Assembly (NCBI RefSeq): GCF_000003605.2
Contig: NW_003119425.1
Coordinates: 2,121,142 to 2,170,026, forward strand
Source of the DNA: Saccoglossus kowalevskii
Taxonomy: Eukaryota > Hemichordata > Enteropneusta > Harrimaniidae
DNA length: 48,885 nt
Direction: 5' to 3'
Shown: positions 43,340 to 46,300 of the stretch, piece by piece
Layout: the number at the start of each line of letters is the position of its first letter
Numbering within the stretch: the first letter of the stretch is position 1
Position numbers and translations under genes: made by a program
Notes under the pieces: model-generated
The model's database searches: none
Told to the model about the DNA's origin: nothing
Seen by the model: only the letters and a program-made list of their open reading frames with translations

Positions 43340-43386
<47 letters not shown>

Positions 43387-46300
43387 ATTTTCTTTCAATC
43401 TCTTTCATTCTGTCATGTGATAAACTGTTCACACTATCATCATTTCTAATCAATACAATTGTCTAGAAGGTCTTATATGTACATGTTTACGTTTCGTGTG
43501 TGTGCGCCACGTGCACATGTGCCGGGACTGGTTAGCAAGAAGTTTGTTCGCACCCCAAGATAAAACAATGGCGTTGTTCACAGCTTCGGTTATTAAATAT
43601 TCATTTATGTGAGACTGTTGATAAAACAACGTATTTTATCAGCAACATCGTCGTTGAACAAAGCAACATTTTCTGTAACATATTCGCATGCTGGTTGGCG
43701 AAAATAAAAAGATTTGACACTACAGTGTAACCAATTATGACTGGTCGATTGAAACAACATCAATCTACACAATAATCGCTTTTCGTCCAGTCTGACATTG
43801 CAAATAGGCTTTGCCCAATCAACACATTTATCACGTTTGTATTGTGCATTTACCATGTTCATAATCGCATAGTTTCATCGCAATTTTTTATCTCACCACA
43901 CTGAATATTTAATTCACTGTTTTGTTTTTTTACATTTACATTAAAAAAAATAAAGTTTTATCACACCATAATGAAATTACAAATTCATTTTTGGCTGAAA
44001 GTAATAAAAGTAAAGGTAAGAGTAAAAATTAATGCAGTTTCTGTTTTTCAAAACACACTACCGGTAATTAGTATATGGAGAGTATAACACACAAATCATT
44101 AAAATGTTGTTGTCATGTTAGCAAATATTAGTATAACGCATTGTAAAACAGTACTCACTGTAAGTTATAGTATCAAGTACTGGAGTAGTTGTGTTGATGA
44201 GTGGTAGCAGGCTATCCATCAAGGGGCTTTCTGGTACAACATAAAGAGTCTGTGGTCCGTATGGTGTCACGGTAGTGAAAGGACGAATAACTGGGTTTGG
44301 AATCGGTATCATGACCTCTGTTAGATTAACTGTAAAATAAAATTAGTATACACATTGAATGATTGTCTAGATTTGTCATTGTAAAAGGCGCTTCTGTCAG
44401 TCTATTATAAATCAACAATCAAAAAAAGCTTAGAAAGAACTCCTGTGTGCCTGTGTGCTGAGTATTGATGACATATTAAAAATTTATTCAAAATTTAAAA
44501 TTAGCTTTTCTAACAAAAAGCTTTGCAACTAATATTTGTCTGCTATTTGAGATGCACAATGTGAAAATTTATAATATCTACAGAAAAAAAAATGATTTTA
44601 CATCTGTGGTTTTCAGTCTAATTTATTCCAGAGCACCTCCACCACAAGTTCAATTTAAATCTGAATTTTTGAGATATCAGAAATTGGCTAATAATAATTA
44701 GATAATCAATATGCATGTTTTTCAACATTAAATTAATCATGTCTATGGATGACCCCAGAGTATCTATGAACCAAATTTCAATGCAACGTGATAATTATGC
44801 ACAAAATGCAAATTAGGCAATTAGTACCGGTACGCTCTAATTTCAATCTAAAACTAATCAGGTCTTTAGCATTGTGCCCAAGCACTTATATTATTATCTT
44901 ATTTAAATGCAATACTGTAGAATACTTTATTTTCGCTGGAATAAATTTTCGCTGAAAAGGCTTTTTGGGCGTTTTGCTTGGAATTTATTTTCACTGATTT
45001 TTGATGCGCTTAGTGTGGAATATAGGAAAAAAAGTATATTCGCTGGATTTTATTTTCACGGAATCATCCCGTCAGCGAAAATAGCGAAAATAAATTCCAA
45101 ACGAAAATAAAGTATTCTACAGTAATTGAGATGCTTAAGAGCATCTATAGACCAAAAAAATTAAATTTAATAACTATTGAGGGGGATGCACATTATGCAA
45201 ATGAGTCATTTATTATGCATAGATTTCAACCCAAAACTAATTAGGTCTGTGTATTGTTCCAGGGCACATGTCTATTAAATTTCATTATAATTTGATGATT
45301 AATTCTTAAAATATTTATGGAAAGCCAAGAAAATAAATTTTTATACAAATTGGGTAAAATATTATGAATGTATGTAAACCCCAAAAAACAATTAAATCAC
45401 AATTTAAGTACACAGATTTTTAATGTGAAACAAATAAGGTCTGCGCAATGTCACAGATCATCAATGTACCAAGTTTCATTGAAATGTGATTAGAACTTAA
45501 GATATTGATGGAAAAGTCTAAGCAACATGACTAATTATGTAAATTAGGTAATTAATATGCACAAACCAAAGATAACAGGTCTGCCCATTGTCATAGAGCA
45601 TACCATGTACCAGTTTGCATTGAAATGTGATGATTAGTATTTGAATAAGATATCCATGGAAGAGCCAAAAATGTACCAATCTTTATGGAAATAAGATGAT
45701 TAATATGCACACATTTTTATTCAAAACAAATTAGGTCTGTAGATTGTCCTAGAGTATCTCTGTACCAAGTTTCCTTTGTAATGTGATGATTAGTACTTGA
45801 TATATCAGTGGAAAAGCCAAAAATTTACTAATAATTATGCAAATTTGGTGATTAATATGCATGGACTTTTACCTAAAACTAATCAGATCTGTGCATTGTC
45901 CCAGAGCATCTACGCAGCATCTAAGTTACATCATAAAACAGTCATGAAATCATCAAGCAAATTAATATGAAAAGTCAGTCAATCACAAACTAATCAAATC
46001 TGCACATTAAGTTTCATCAAATCCAATTAAAGTAGTTCTTTAGATACATGTATCAGTGGAACAGACAGACCGGTGAGGCAGACACACACACATATGTACA
46101 TACATACAGACAGACACACTAACACCCATTGTGTGCTTTGTCGAATAAAATTTAGATATAATAATTTAATAGTGATTAACTTCCAACAAAAATTTATGCA
46201 CATAATTAGTGATTAACTGTCAAACAAAATTAGACATGCATATAATTAGTGACTAACTGTGACATAATTAGATTAGAAGATGATTAACTGTTAAACATGC

